Source: Buttiauxella agrestis ATCC 33320
GTDB lineage: Bacteria > Pseudomonadota > Gammaproteobacteria > Enterobacterales > Enterobacteriaceae
DNA length: 64,000 nucleotides
Assembly (NCBI GenBank): GCA_024169445.1
Contig: JALKFA010000001.1
Coordinates: forward strand, 2,356,001-2,420,000
Reading direction: 5' to 3'
Shown in pieces: positions 47,321 to 57,714 of this stretch (within the stretch, counting starts at the first letter, position 1; every line of letters starts with the position of its first letter). The translations under genes and the position numbers were made by a program. A model generated the notes under the pieces. The model ran no database searches and was not told the origin of the DNA. It saw only the letters and a list, made by a program, of their open reading frames with translations.

Positions 47321-48964
47321 ATGGCTAACCACCCTCGTGCAGGACAACCGGCACAACAGAGCGATTTGATTAACGTAGCCCAACTGACGGCCCAGTATTA
47401 CGTGCTGAAGCCTGAAGTGGGGAATAGCGAACACGCGGTGAAATTCGGTACCTCCGGCCATCGTGGTAGTGCGGCACGTCATAGTTTCAACGAACCTCAC
47501 ATTCTGGCGATTGCTCAGGCGATTGCTGAAGATCGTGCAAAAAATGGCATTACCGGGCCGTGCTACGTGGGTAAAGATACCCACGCGCTATCTGAACCTG
47601 CGTTTATTTCCGTGCTGGAAGTGCTGGCTGCAAACGGTGTGGATGTCATTGTGCAGCAGGCGAACGGCTACACGCCAACGCCTGCCATTTCACATGCCAT
47701 TCTGACGCATAACAAAAACGCTGGTGCGCAGGCTGACGGCATCGTCATTACGCCTTCGCACAACCCACCGGAAGACGGTGGTATCAAATACAATCCGCCT
47801 AATGGTGGCCCGGCTGATACCAACGTCACCAAAGTGGTTGAAGATCGTGCCAACGCGCTTTTGGCGGCGGATCTGAAAGATGTAAAACGCATCTCTCTGG
47901 AGAGAGCCTGGGCAAGCGGTCACGTACAAGAACAAGATCTGGTGCAGCCGTTTATCGAAGGGCTGGTGGATATCGTTGATATGGCCGCCATCCAGAAATC
48001 GGGTCTGAAACTGGGCGTTGATCCGCTCGGTGGATCCGGTATCGAATACTGGCAGCGCATCGCCAAACACTACAACCTGGATCTGACGATTGTTAACGAT
48101 CACGTCGATCAAACCTTCCGCTTTATGCACCTCGATAAAGACGGCGCTATCCGTATGGATTGCTCGTCCGAGTGTGCGATGGAAGGTTTGCTGGCGTTGC
48201 GTGACAAATTCGATCTGGCCTTCGCCAATGACCCGGATTACGACCGCCACGGTATCGTCACGCCAGCAGGGCTGATGAACCCAAACCATTATCTGGCGGT
48301 TGCGATTAACTACCTGTTCCAGCATCGCCCGCAGTGGGGTAAAGATGTGGCCGTCGGTAAAACTCTGGTGTCATCCGCGATGATTGACCGCGTGGTTAAC
48401 GACCTGGGCCGTAAACTGGTTGAAGTGCCAGTGGGTTTCAAATGGTTTGTTGATGGCCTGTTCGATGGCAGCTTTGGTTTTGGTGGCGAAGAAAGTGCCG
48501 GGGCATCGTTCCTGCGCTTTGATGGCACACCGTGGTCTACCGACAAAGACGGCATCATCATGTGTCTGCTGGCGGCAGAAATAACCGCCGTCACCGGTAA
48601 GAACCCGCAACAGCATTATGACGAACTGGCTGCCCGTTTCGGCGCGCCAAGCTACAACCGTCTGCAAGCCTCCGCGACAACTGCGCAGAAAGCGGCATTA
48701 TCCAAACTTTCTCCGGAAATGGTCAGCGCCAGCACCCTGGCAGGTGACCCGATCACCGCACGTTTAACGGCGGCCCCTGGCAACGGCGCTTCTATCGGCG
48801 GCCTGAAAGTGATGACCGACAACGGCTGGTTTGCGGCACGCCCTTCGGGTACTGAAGATGCGTACAAAATTTACTGTGAAAGTTTCTTAGGTGCAGAACA
48901 CCGTCTGCAAATTGAGAAAGAAGCGGTAGAGATTGTCAGCGAAGTGCTGAAAAACGCGAAGTAA
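47321..48964 (+). CDS. pgm: Phosphoglucomutase
   Basis: Pgm interconverts glucose-1- and glucose-6-phosphate. The 547-residue product has the phosphoserine loop [11 protein letters not shown] (Ser146), the metal loop NDPDYDRHG, the sugar-binding GEESAGAS and the phosphate-binding [10 protein letters not shown]. The ATG at 47321 follows GAAGGAAAGG. It is probably co-transcribed with seqA. Confidence 0.97.
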   Translation: MANHPRAGQPAQQSDLINVAQLTAQYYVLKPEVGNSEHAVKFGTSGHRGSAARHSFNEPHILAIAQAIAEDRAKNGITGPCYVGKDTHALSEPAFISVLEVLAANGVDVIVQQANGYTPTPAISHAILTHNKNAGAQADGIVITPSHNPPEDGGIKYNPPNGGPADTNVTKVVEDRANALLAADLKDVKRISLERAWASGHVQEQDLVQPFIEGLVDIVDMAAIQKSGLKLGVDPLGGSGIEYWQRIAKHYNLDLTIVNDHVDQTFRFMHLDKDGAIRMDCSSECAMEGLLALRDKFDLAFANDPDYDRHGIVTPAGLMNPNHYLAVAINYLFQHRPQWGKDVAVGKTLVSSAMIDRVVNDLGRKLVEVPVGFKWFVDGLFDGSFGFGGEESAGASFLRFDGTPWSTDKDGIIMCLLAAEITAVTGKNPQQHYDELAARFGAPSYNRLQASATTAQKAALSKLSPEMVSASTLAGDPITARLTAAPGNGASIGGLKVMTDNGWFAARPSGTEDAYKIYCESFLGAEHRLQIEKEAVEIVSEVLKNAK

Positions 48965-48977
48965 GATGTTGAATTGG

Positions 48978-49003
48978 AAAAGGCGCCGCAAGGCGCCTTT
49001 TTT
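48978..49003. terminator. Bidirectional terminator between pgm and kdpE
   Basis: AAAGGCGCC-GCAA-GGCGCCTTTTTT: a 9-bp GC-rich stem with flanking A and T runs. Confidence 0.92.
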
Positions 49004-49014
49004 GTCTGCCGGAA

Positions 49015-49692
49015 CTACAGCATAAACCGATAACCAATCCCAGTTTCGGTCAGCAAATGCGCCGGACGCGCGGGATCGCTTTCCAGCTTCTGGCGCAAAT
49101 GTCCCATATAAATCCGCAAATAATGGCTATGCTCCACGGCATTCGGCCCCCAAACCTGATTGAGCAACTGGCGCTGAGTCAGCACCTTACCGTGGTTATT
49201 GAGCAGCGTGGCGAGCAAACGAAACTCAATCGGTGTGAGATGGATTTCAGCGCCATCCCGCGTAATACGGCGGGTAGCAAGGTCCACACTAATGCCTGAA
49301 AACTGATAAACCGGATCGGGCTGTGCCACACTGGCATGGCGGCGCAATACTACTCGCAAACGTGCTTGCAGCTCGCCAATACCAAACGGTTTGCTGAGAT
49401 AATCATCCGCGCCCGCGTCTAGCGCATCTATTTTCACTTGTTCATCGCTGCGAGCAGACAGCACCACAATCGGCGTCTGGCTCCACTGGCGGAAATCGCG
49501 GATAAAATCCAGACCATCGCCATCGGGTAAACCGAGATCAAGAATCACTAAATCAGGCTTGCGCGTGGCAGCTTCCAGCAAACCACGCTGCAATGTTTCG
49601 GCTTCATGAACGCGTAGCGATTCTGCTTCCAGCGCGGTGCGCAGAAAACGGCGGATCTCTTTTTCGTCTTCAATAATCAGAACTGATATCAC
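49015..49692 (-). CDS. kdpE: Response regulator KdpE
   Basis: KdpE activates kdpFABC under potassium limitation or osmotic stress. The 225-residue OmpR-type regulator has the acidic pocket (IIEDEKE), the phosphorylated Asp in LVILDLGLPDGDG (near residue 52), LSKPFG, and a winged-helix output domain ending HLLTETGIGYRFML. It overlaps kdpD by four bases. Confidence 0.97.
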   Translation of the reverse strand: MISVLIIEDEKEIRRFLRTALEAESLRVHEAETLQRGLLEAATRKPDLVILDLGLPDGDGLDFIRDFRQWSQTPIVVLSARSDEQVKIDALDAGADDYLSKPFGIGELQARLRVVLRRHASVAQPDPVYQFSGISVDLATRRITRDGAEIHLTPIEFRLLATLLNNHGKVLTQRQLLNQVWGPNAVEHSHYLRIYMGHLRQKLESDPARPAHLLTETGIGYRFML

Positions 49693-52379
49693 AAAGCCTC
49701 GTTCATCTCAGCCAGTTCAGGCGGTGGGGGAAGCGGTAAAATAACATGAAAACTCGCCCCTCCCTCCGGGCGATTTTCGGCATAAATTTTTCCATCGTGC
49801 ACTTCAACAATCGCCTGGCAAATCGCTAGCCCTAAACCGACACCGGGGATGGCGGACTCTTTGTTACCACGGGAAAACTTATCAAAGATTAGCTGTTCTT
49901 TGCCAGCAGGGATACCTGGACCGCTGTCCCAGACCTCAAGATCCAGTTGGGAAGCCTCGGTCTGAGCGCGAATACCTATATTGGCGTGGTACCCGGCGTA
50001 CTTCACCGCGTTCTCCAGCAGATTTATCAGCACGCGTTCAAACAGCGGGCCATCAACATGGATAAGCATTAACGGGTCAGGTAACGAAAGCACAATATGC
50101 CGACCGCCCAAACTCAGTTCCAGCATCTTCAACGCGCTACCGACCACTTCCTCAAGCGTTAACCACTCTTTGCGCAGATTAAATCCGCCAGACTGAATGC
50201 GCGCCATATCCAATAAATTGTTCACCAGACGCGTGGTATTCAGCACATGCTGGCGAATGTCGTTGGCTTGCGGGGCGTGTTTCGAGCCTTCAGAGGCCAA
50301 ATCCAGCGTCAGTATTTCTGCCTGGCCGAACAGCACCGTCAACGGAGTACGCAAATCGTGAGACAACGCAGCCAGCAACGAATTACGCACTTGCTCGCGT
50401 TCGCTGGAAATCCTGGCTTGCTCTTCACTGGCGGTCAGCAATAAGCGATCCAGTGCCGTGGCCGCCAGTAACGTGAACGTTTCCAGCAGGCGTTGTTGTT
50501 CCGGGATCATCAACTGACGCAAATTACTCGGCTCGACAATCAATAACCCGAGGGTTCTTTCCGACGTTTTCAGCGGCAAAATTTGATACGGCACACCAGG
50601 TAACGTATCGGTGCCAGCGCCGGCAGGCTGGCCTTTATCAAAACTCCAGCGGGCGATGGCTTCATCCCAGTTGTGCGGTTCACCTTTTGCATTGGCTCGT
50701 TCCAGCACACCATTTTCATTGGGGAGTAATAACTGGGCGCGGGCATGAAAACTGTTATTGATAAACAGTTCGCTGGTGGCGGCAATATCCTGTGGCGTGC
50801 GCTCGGCGGCGAGGGCCTTCGACATCTCATACAGGTAGCGTGTGCGTTGTTCGCGATAACGGGCAATCCGCGCCTGATAGCGCACCCCAGCGGTGAGATT
50901 GCCGATAACCAGACCAACGGTGAGCATCACCGCGAAGGTTAACAAGTATTGAATATCGGAAACTGCCAGCGTGCCGTGCGGCGCAATAAAGAATAAATCG
51001 AAACTCAGTACACTTATCACTGTCGCCAGCACTGAAGGCCAGCGCCCGTAAAACAGCGCCACAACGACCACGCCTAGCAGATACAGCATCACCAGGTTGG
51101 CGGCATCAAAGCCCATCAACCATTGATTGGCGATAAAGGTAGTGATGGCGCAAAGCCCAACTGCCACGCCACAGCCTCGCAACTGCATACGCCATTTTTC
51201 GCTAAAGTTGCGCATATCTTGCGTGGTAGGAGAGGCGACAAAAGGTTTGTTATCCAGCGCGACAATCACTAAATCGAGGTCGGGTGCGCGTCGAGCGAGT
51301 TTATCGGCGAAAGATTCACGGCTCCACCAACGGCGGGTCTTGCGTCGGCCAATAATTATTTTCCCGAGATTATGCTCCCGGGCGTAGCGCAAAATAGCTT
51401 TGTCTTCGGCGGGATCGGCAAGCGTGGTGGTGGTTTCCGCACCCAGTTCTTGCGCTAAGCGTAATGAAGCCAAAATAGCGCGTCGTTGATGTTCAGGTAA
51501 ACGGTGAAGCTGTGGCGTCTCGACATAAACCGCATGCCAAATGCTGCCTAATTTCGCCGCCAGTCTTGCCGCGGTGCGCACCAGTTTTTCGTTACCGGAG
51601 CTGTGCCCGATACACAGCAAAATCGCATCGCGCGTGTGCCAGACTTTTTCTTCACCTTGATTATCCCGCCAGGCGCGCATTTGGTCGTCAACGCGATCGG
51701 CGGTGCGGCGTAACGCCAGTTCGCGCAGGGCAATCAAATTCCCCTTACGGAAAAAGTGTTCGATGGCGCGTTCAGCCTGGCCGGAGATGTATACCTTGCC
51801 TTCATGCAGACGCTGGCGTAAATCGTCAGGCGGTAAATCGACCAGCACGATTTCATCGGCGGCATCAAAGATAGGGTCGGGTACCGTTTCGCGCACCTGG
51901 ATTCCGGTCACTCCGCCGACGATGTCGTTCAGGCTTTCTAAATGCTGCACGTTGACGGTAGTAAAAACGTCGATCCCGGCGTCCAGTAACTCTTCTACGT
52001 CTTGCCAGCGTTTAGGGTGGCGTGAGCCGGGCGCGTTGCTGTGCGCCAGTTCATCCATCAGAATCAACGCAGGATTACGGGCGAGTGCGGCGTCAAGGTC
52101 AAACTCCTGAACCCAGCGCCCACGGTGGTGTATCCGTTTTGCTGGCAGGATATCGAGCCTGTCGAGCAAGGCGGCGGTCTCTTTACGACCGTGGGTTTCC
52201 ACCACGCCAATCAGAATATCCAGTCCTTGCCCCCGCAGCCGCTGTGCTTCCTGAAGCATGGCGTAGGTTTTCCCCACGCCCGCACAAGCACCGAAGAATA
52301 TTTTCAGCTTACCGCGAGGTTTGCGATTGACCTGCTCCAGTAACTTATCTGGATTAGGGCGCAGCGGTTCCTGCGTCAT
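49689..52379 (-). CDS. kdpD: Sensor kinase KdpD
   Basis: KdpD senses potassium limitation and phosphorylates KdpE. The 896-residue product has the N-terminal KdpD domain with Walker A GACAGVGKTYAML (about residue 30), a USP-like domain (about 250-370), four membrane helices (about 400-500), a GAF-type region, and a histidine kinase core with SHDLRTPLTVL (phospho-His), and ATP-binding GPGIP and GVGLGLAI. A pair of REPs separates it from kdpC. Confidence 0.97.
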   Translation of the reverse strand: MTQEPLRPNPDKLLEQVNRKPRGKLKIFFGACAGVGKTYAMLQEAQRLRGQGLDILIGVVETHGRKETAALLDRLDILPAKRIHHRGRWVQEFDLDAALARNPALILMDELAHSNAPGSRHPKRWQDVEELLDAGIDVFTTVNVQHLESLNDIVGGVTGIQVRETVPDPIFDAADEIVLVDLPPDDLRQRLHEGKVYISGQAERAIEHFFRKGNLIALRELALRRTADRVDDQMRAWRDNQGEEKVWHTRDAILLCIGHSSGNEKLVRTAARLAAKLGSIWHAVYVETPQLHRLPEHQRRAILASLRLAQELGAETTTTLADPAEDKAILRYAREHNLGKIIIGRRKTRRWWSRESFADKLARRAPDLDLVIVALDNKPFVASPTTQDMRNFSEKWRMQLRGCGVAVGLCAITTFIANQWLMGFDAANLVMLYLLGVVVVALFYGRWPSVLATVISVLSFDLFFIAPHGTLAVSDIQYLLTFAVMLTVGLVIGNLTAGVRYQARIARYREQRTRYLYEMSKALAAERTPQDIAATSELFINNSFHARAQLLLPNENGVLERANAKGEPHNWDEAIARWSFDKGQPAGAGTDTLPGVPYQILPLKTSERTLGLLIVEPSNLRQLMIPEQQRLLETFTLLAATALDRLLLTASEEQARISSEREQVRNSLLAALSHDLRTPLTVLFGQAEILTLDLASEGSKHAPQANDIRQHVLNTTRLVNNLLDMARIQSGGFNLRKEWLTLEEVVGSALKMLELSLGGRHIVLSLPDPLMLIHVDGPLFERVLINLLENAVKYAGYHANIGIRAQTEASQLDLEVWDSGPGIPAGKEQLIFDKFSRGNKESAIPGVGLGLAICQAIVEVHDGKIYAENRPEGGASFHVILPLPPPPELAEMNEAL

Positions 52380-52398
52380 AACAGCTCCTTATTTTTTG

Positions 52399-52472
52399 GT
52401 GGATGACGCTGCGCTTATCCACCCTACAACGGCCGTAATTCGTAGGTCGGATAAGCGCCAGCGTCATCCGAC
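52399..52472. repeat. BIME: two REP units between kdpC and kdpD
   Basis: GTGGATGACGCTGCGCTTAT, completed by CCAC (52399-52422), and CGTAGGTCGGATAAGCGCCA with its right arm GCGTCATCCGAC (52441-52472) are opposed REP units filling most of the 102-base kdpC-kdpD gap. Confidence 0.82.
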
Positions 52473-52481
52473 AGTTTTATC

Positions 52482-53057
52482 TTATGGAGTTTGAAGGGCA
52501 TCCAGTGCCACGTTAACCAACAACACATTCACCACCGGTTTACCGATAAAACCGACCAATGGCTGCGTGGTGTTCTCGGCAATCAAACGCTCAACTTGTT
52601 CAACCGGCAAATTGCGCGCTTTGGCGATACGCGGGATCTGCCAGGCCGCCGCCTGCGGCGAAATCTGCCCGTCCAGACCACTCGCTGAAGCCGTCACCAA
52701 TTCAACCGGAACCGCTGGGTTTGCCTGCGGATTTGCCGCACGTAACGCTGCCACACGCTCGGTAACTTGCTTATCTAGCTCAGGATTACTGCCTGCCAGA
52801 TTACTGCCGCCAGAGGCCATTGGATTATATGGCGTTTCTGCCGTAGCAGAAGGGCGGCCTTGTAAATACTTCGCCTGGGTAAAGTTTTGCCCAATCAGGC
52901 TTGAGCCTCGCACCACTTGAGTATCAATAATCAACGACCCGTTGGCTTGCGTCGGGAACCACCATTGAGCGAGCAGCGTGGTCAGTAACGGGTAAAGTCC
53001 ACCGGTAACCAGGGTCAATAAAATCAGTAATAGTATAGCGGGACGTAAGGTAGTCAT
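52482..53057 (-). CDS. kdpC: Potassium-transporting ATPase KdpC subunit
   Basis: KdpC is the periplasmically exposed chaperone-like subunit of the KdpFABC pump. The 191-residue product has one N-terminal membrane helix (about 7-29) and the conserved [26 protein letters not shown]-type segment ([12 protein letters not shown]) and [17 protein letters not shown]. It starts 12 bases after kdpB. Confidence 0.96.
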   Translation of the reverse strand: MTTLRPAILLLILLTLVTGGLYPLLTTLLAQWWFPTQANGSLIIDTQVVRGSSLIGQNFTQAKYLQGRPSATAETPYNPMASGGSNLAGSNPELDKQVTERVAALRAANPQANPAVPVELVTASASGLDGQISPQAAAWQIPRIAKARNLPVEQVERLIAENTTQPLVGFIGKPVVNVLLVNVALDALQTP

Positions 53058-53069
53058 TTGTTTTTCCTC

Positions 53070-55118
53070 TTAAACCAGGCCACAAACGGTCAGCAGCACA
53101 TCGATAATCTTGATGCCAATAAACGGCACAATTAAACCGCCCAGACCGTAAATCCACAGATTGCGACGCAACATGGCTGCGGCACTCAGCGGTTTGTAGC
53201 TCACCCCGCGCAAGGCCAGTGGAATCAGGAAGATGATGATCAATGCGTTAAAAATCACCGCGCTCAAAATCGCCGAAGCCGGGGAGTGCAGGTGCATCAC
53301 GTTCAGCGCGTTGAGCTGCGGATAAGTGGCGGCAAACGCCGCAGGAATAATCGCGAAGTATTTCGCCACGTCGTTGGCAATACTGAAGGTGGTCAGCGAA
53401 CCACGGGTCATCAGCATCTGTTTACCGATATGTACCACTTCAATCAATTTGGTGGGGTTGGAGTCTAAATCCACCATGTTGCCCGCTTCTTTTGCTGCCT
53501 GGGTACCCGAGTTCATGGCAACCGCGACATCCGCTTGCGCCAGCGCTGGCGCATCGTTGGTGCCATCACCGGTCATTGCTACTAAACGGCCTTCAGCCTG
53601 ATACTGGCGAATCAACGCCAGTTTGGCTTCCGGTGTCGCTTCGGAAAGAAAATCATCAACCCCTGCTTCGGCGGCAATCGCGGCGGCGGTCAGACGGTTA
53701 TCACCGGTAATCATCACGGTTTTGATGCCCATCTGGCGTAACTGCGCAAAACGCTCTTTAATGCCGCCTTTGACGATGTCTTTCAGCGCAATCACACCGA
53801 GCACGTTCGCACCTTCCGCCACCACCAGCGGTGTGCCGCCGGTGCGGGCAACGCCTTCCACCAGCGTATCCACCTGCGGCGGGAAGTGGCCGCCGTTGGC
53901 TTCAACGTGGCGACGAATGGCGTCCACCGAACCTTTGCGAATCATGCGATCCTGAATGTTGATCCCACTCATGCGGGTTTGTGCGGTAAACGGCACAAAG
54001 GTGGCATGCAGGTTTTGCACATCGCGTTCGCGCAGGTTAAAGCGCTGTTTTGCCAGCACCACAATACTGCGGCCTTCAGGTGTTTCGTCAGCCAGTGACG
54101 AAAGCTGCGCGGCATCCGCCAGCGTTTTTTCATCTATGCCTGGTGCAGGCAGGAAATCAGAAGCCTGGCGGTTACCCAGCGTGATGGTGCCGGTTTTATC
54201 CAGCAGTAACACGTCAACATCGCCCGCTGCTTCAACAGCACGCCCGCTGGTGGCAATCACATTCGCACCTAACATGCGGCTCATTCCGGCAACACCAATC
54301 GCCGACAACAGCCCGCCGATGGTGGTTGGTATCAAACACACCAGCAGGGCAATCAGCACGGTAACGCTAACCGCAACACCACCATATTGCGAGAACGGCC
54401 ACAACGTGGCAGTTGCCAGTAAAAAGACGATTGTCAGCGCCACCAGTAAAATCGTCAGTGCAATTTCGTTTGGCGTTTTACGGCGTTGCGCGCTTTCGAC
54501 CATCGCAATCATGCGGTCGAGGAAGGTTTCGCCTGGGTTCACGCTGCACTGAATCACCAGCCAGTCGGAAAGAATGCGCGTGCCACCGGTGACCGAAGCG
54601 AAGTCGCCGCCAGACTCACGAATAACCGGCGCGGATTCACCGGTAATCGCGCTTTCATCCACCGATGCACCACCTTCTAACACCTCGCCATCGCAAGGAA
54701 TAATATCGCCCGCTTCAACCAGCACGATGTCGCCTTTGCGTAAGTCGGCGGCAGGGACGTTGTCCATCGGTGCGTCATGTTGCGGCGCACGCAATTTACG
54801 CGCCCAACTGGTTTTCTTCACCCCTTTCAGGCTGTTGGCTTGCGCTTTACTGCGGCCTTCTGCCAGCGCTTCGGCAAAGTTGGCAAACAGCACGGTAAAC
54901 CACAACCAGACACTGATGGCGGCAGTAAACGACGCTTCGCCCTGAACTTTCCCGGCGAACATGGTAATCGCCAGAACGGTGGTCATCACGCTGCCGACCC
55001 AAACGATAAACATCACCGGGTTACGCCACTGCACCTGTGGCGTGAGTTTTTTAAAGGAATCAATTAACGCCTGACGAATCAGCGATGGTTCAAATAGCGC
55101 CTGTTGCTTGCGACTCAT
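53070..55118 (-). CDS. kdpB: Potassium-transporting P-type ATPase KdpB
   Basis: KdpB is the ATP-hydrolysing subunit. The 682-residue P-type ATPase has the A-domain TGES motif (AITGESAPV), the phosphorylation motif DKTGTIT (Asp near 307), the nucleotide-binding domain and the hinge [16 protein letters not shown]. It starts 13 bases after kdpA. Confidence 0.98.
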   Translation of the reverse strand: MSRKQQALFEPSLIRQALIDSFKKLTPQVQWRNPVMFIVWVGSVMTTVLAITMFAGKVQGEASFTAAISVWLWFTVLFANFAEALAEGRSKAQANSLKGVKKTSWARKLRAPQHDAPMDNVPAADLRKGDIVLVEAGDIIPCDGEVLEGGASVDESAITGESAPVIRESGGDFASVTGGTRILSDWLVIQCSVNPGETFLDRMIAMVESAQRRKTPNEIALTILLVALTIVFLLATATLWPFSQYGGVAVSVTVLIALLVCLIPTTIGGLLSAIGVAGMSRMLGANVIATSGRAVEAAGDVDVLLLDKTGTITLGNRQASDFLPAPGIDEKTLADAAQLSSLADETPEGRSIVVLAKQRFNLRERDVQNLHATFVPFTAQTRMSGINIQDRMIRKGSVDAIRRHVEANGGHFPPQVDTLVEGVARTGGTPLVVAEGANVLGVIALKDIVKGGIKERFAQLRQMGIKTVMITGDNRLTAAAIAAEAGVDDFLSEATPEAKLALIRQYQAEGRLVAMTGDGTNDAPALAQADVAVAMNSGTQAAKEAGNMVDLDSNPTKLIEVVHIGKQMLMTRGSLTTFSIANDVAKYFAIIPAAFAATYPQLNALNVMHLHSPASAILSAVIFNALIIIFLIPLALRGVSYKPLSAAAMLRRNLWIYGLGGLIVPFIGIKIIDVLLTVCGLV

Positions 55119-55131
55119 GGATGCCTCTTAA

Positions 55132-56820
55132 TCACAAATTCACAAAGGAAAGGTGTTCCGCAACCGGGCCTAATGCGAGGGCGGGAATAAAGGTTAATGC
55201 GCCGACTAACAACACAGTGCCAATCAGCAACCCGATAAACAGCGGGCCGTGAGTCGGTAGGGTGCCGATACCTGCGGATTGCGATTTTTTGGTGACCAGC
55301 GAACCGGCAATCGCCATCACCGGCACAATCACCGCGAAGCGACCGAACCACATGCACACCGCCAGAAGAACGTTCCAGAATGGGGTGTTAGCACTTAAAC
55401 CGGCAAACGCGCTGCCGTTGTTATTGGCAGCAGACGAAACCGCGTACAGCACTTCGCTAAAACCGTGAATGCCTGGGTTGAACATGCCGGCGCGGCCTGC
55501 GTCGGTCATCATCGCCAGCGCGGTACCGAGCAGCACCAGAGTCGGCGTTACCAGAATCGCCATCGCGGTCATTTTCATCTCTGCGACGTCGATCTTTTTA
55601 CCGAGATATTCCGGCGTGCGGCCAATCATCAAACCGGCGATAAACACCGTCAGCAACACGAACAACAACATGCCGTACAGCCCAGAGCCGACGCCGCCGA
55701 ACACCACTTCACCAATCTGCATCAGCCACATTGGGATCATGCCGCCTAACGCCGTGAAGGAGTCGTGCATGGCGTTGACCGCCCCGCAAGATGCGGCAGT
55801 GGTAATCACCGAAAACAGGCTACTGGCCAGAATGCCAAAGCGGCTCTCTTTGCCTTCCATATTGAAATTACTGTCAGCACCGAGCTGCATGAAATGCGGG
55901 TTACCGTTGGTTTCGGCCCACATAACCACCACAACGCAGATAACAAAAATTACCGCCATTGCCCATAAAATGGCGCGTCCCTGACGACGGTCACCTACCG
56001 CTTCACCAAACGCAAAACAGAGTGCCGCCGGGATCAAGAAGATCGCCAGCATCTGTACAAAGTTGGTCAGCGCCGTGGGGTTCTCGAACGGGTGTGAGGA
56101 ATTAGCATTAAAGAAACCACCGCCATTGGTGCCAAGCATCTTGATCGCTTCTTGCGAGGCCACCGGGCCCATAGGCAAGATATGCTGCACACCTTCAAGT
56201 GAGGTAAATGGCTGATACGCGGCAATGTTCTGCAAGGTTCCCTGGCCAACAAAGAACAGCGCAATCAACAGTGAAATCGGCAGCAAGATATACAGCGTGA
56301 TGCGGGTTAAATCGGCCCACGCGTTGCCTAATGTGCTGGCGCTCTGGCGTGAAAAAGCGCGGATCAGCGCAAACACCACGGCAATCCCCGTTGCGGCTGA
56401 CAAAAAGTTTTGCACCGTCAGGCCGACCATCTGGCTGAAATAGCTCAGCGTGGTTTCACCGCTGTAAGACTGCCAGTTGGTATTGGAAACAAAACTCACT
56501 GCCGTATTCAGCGCCAGATGCCAGGAAAGGCCCGGTAACTGCTGCGGGTTGAGCGGCAGGTTGCCTTGTGTCATCAGGATGACGAACAGCGCCAGCAAAC
56601 CTAACGCGTTAAACGCCAGAATTGCGCCCAGGTAATGCTTCCAGCTCATTTCGCGGGTGGCATCACTGCCGAGAAGTTTCCAGAACAGCGAATCCACTTT
56701 CCCGACAACGGGCAACGGTTCGCCTTCAATTAAGCGAGCCAAAACACTACCTAACGGTTTGGCTAACGCGAAAAGCACCAGCAGGAAACTGGCAATTAAT
56801 AAAAATCCGGACGCGGCCAT
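55132..56820 (-). CDS. kdpA: Potassium-transporting ATPase channel subunit KdpA
   Basis: KdpA is the potassium-selective channel-like subunit. The 562-residue product has about ten membrane helices and four pore repeats, visible as [47 protein letters not shown] and [12 protein letters not shown]. The ATG at 56820 overlaps the kdpF stop. Confidence 0.98.
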   Translation of the reverse strand: MAASGFLLIASFLLVLFALAKPLGSVLARLIEGEPLPVVGKVDSLFWKLLGSDATREMSWKHYLGAILAFNALGLLALFVILMTQGNLPLNPQQLPGLSWHLALNTAVSFVSNTNWQSYSGETTLSYFSQMVGLTVQNFLSAATGIAVVFALIRAFSRQSASTLGNAWADLTRITLYILLPISLLIALFFVGQGTLQNIAAYQPFTSLEGVQHILPMGPVASQEAIKMLGTNGGGFFNANSSHPFENPTALTNFVQMLAIFLIPAALCFAFGEAVGDRRQGRAILWAMAVIFVICVVVVMWAETNGNPHFMQLGADSNFNMEGKESRFGILASSLFSVITTAASCGAVNAMHDSFTALGGMIPMWLMQIGEVVFGGVGSGLYGMLLFVLLTVFIAGLMIGRTPEYLGKKIDVAEMKMTAMAILVTPTLVLLGTALAMMTDAGRAGMFNPGIHGFSEVLYAVSSAANNNGSAFAGLSANTPFWNVLLAVCMWFGRFAVIVPVMAIAGSLVTKKSQSAGIGTLPTHGPLFIGLLIGTVLLVGALTFIPALALGPVAEHLSFVNL

Positions 56821-56909
56821 CAGAATGCCTCCGCATTAATCAGCGCATAAATCAGATATCCCAACAGCAAAAACACCAGCACCACACCTGCGATTACGCC
56901 TGCACTCAC
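56820..56909 (-). CDS. kdpF: KdpF small membrane peptide
   Basis: This is a 29-residue one-helix peptide that stabilises the KdpABC complex. It starts with GTG at 56909-56907, ten bases after GGAGG, and encodes [18 protein letters not shown] and on to INAEAF, almost identical to E. coli KdpF. Its TGA (56822-56820) overlaps the kdpA ATG. The frame is too short for most gene finders. Confidence 0.95.
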   Translation of the reverse strand: MSAGVIAGVVLVFLLLGYLIYALINAEAF

Positions 56910-56990
56910 AATCCACCTCCAGTCCTATAAGGAATTGGAGTGATTTTGAAAGTTTGGATGCAAAGATGTCGTAAAAGTCTGGGGGTGGAG

Positions 56991-57010
56991 TGTAAAAAAA
57001 GTATAAAAAT
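56991..57010 (-). promoter_or_regulatory. KdpE-binding region of the kdpFABC promoter
   Basis: On the minus strand ATTTTTATACTTTTTTTACA lies about 80-100 bases before kdpF and matches the T-rich KdpE site (TTTATA-N-TTTACA) at E. coli kdpFABC. The gap from kdpF to ybfA (307 bases) otherwise holds AT-rich promoter DNA and no gene. Confidence 0.75.
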
Positions 57011-57216
57011 GACAAAAGCCATTAATTAACTAATGGTTAGTATTTATTTAACTATTTTGTAACTTAATTACGCCGATGAATGTAAATTAATGGCAAAAAG
57101 TGTCATTGAGTGGTCGGATGAGTAGTAAACTTTCAAACAATGCGATACTATTTTCGCCAGATAACAAGTTCCAATTTCCCGGCGTTAGATGCCGGTCACA
57201 AAAAAGGGAGAAGCCT

Positions 57217-57423
57217 ATGACTCTATATAAAGACTATCCAATGCATCAGGTCATCCTGCGTCGCACATTTGTTGTTGTAGCAGGCGTCCTGGCTCTGCCG
57301 GTCATGTTGTTCTGGAAAGATCGTTCCCGTTTCTACAGCTACCTGCATCGCGTCTGGTCTAAAACCAGTGAAAAACCGGTTTGGATGGCGCAGGCTGAAG
57401 CGGCTGCCGCTGATTTTTACTGA
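57217..57423 (+). CDS. ybfA: Small membrane protein YbfA
   Basis: This is a 68-residue protein of unknown role with one hydrophobic helix (about 16-30, [14 protein letters not shown]) and a conserved [21 protein letters not shown]-terminal half. The ATG at 57217 follows AAGGGAGAAG and gives the E. coli-like length. It is divergent from kdpF as in E. coli and is the last gene in the E. coli-like order before the breakpoint. Confidence 0.93.
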   Translation: MTLYKDYPMHQVILRRTFVVVAGVLALPVMLFWKDRSRFYSYLHRVWSKTSEKPVWMAQAEAAAADFY

Positions 57424-57442
57424 GATAAAACTGCTTGTAGTT

Positions 57443-57483
57443 AAAAAAAGCACCGCACGATTAAATCGGCGGTGCTTTTTTTT
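57443..57483 (+). terminator. Terminator of ybfA
   Basis: AAAAAGCACCGC, a 12-base loop, GCGGTGCTTTTTTTTT: strong 12-bp stem with T-run. Confidence 0.92.
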
Positions 57484-57714
57484 GGGCTGGATGGTTTTTA
57501 TATTTATTGAACAGTGTTTGTCCTTTTTTTATAGAATCGTGAAGTTTTTGTATTATTTATATAATAAATGAAATATATAAAATCATATCTAAAATTTATG
57601 CCGGATAAGTTTTATCTGTTTATTATTGCATATGCCCTTTTTCGTTAGGGTAATTATTTCGATAAGTATATTTTGATGTCTCAAAAAAATATGCTTAAAA
57701 AGGGATAGGGGACA
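57484..57714. other. AT-rich non-coding stretch at a synteny breakpoint
   Basis: These 231 bases are clearly richer in A and T than their surroundings (for example TATTATTTATATAATAAATG). They contain no reading frame I can support, no tRNA and no insertion-sequence end. On the left is ybfA with its terminator, and on the right the yfbK remnant begins abruptly, so the junction of two distant chromosomal regions lies in or at the edge of this stretch. Confidence 0.7.
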
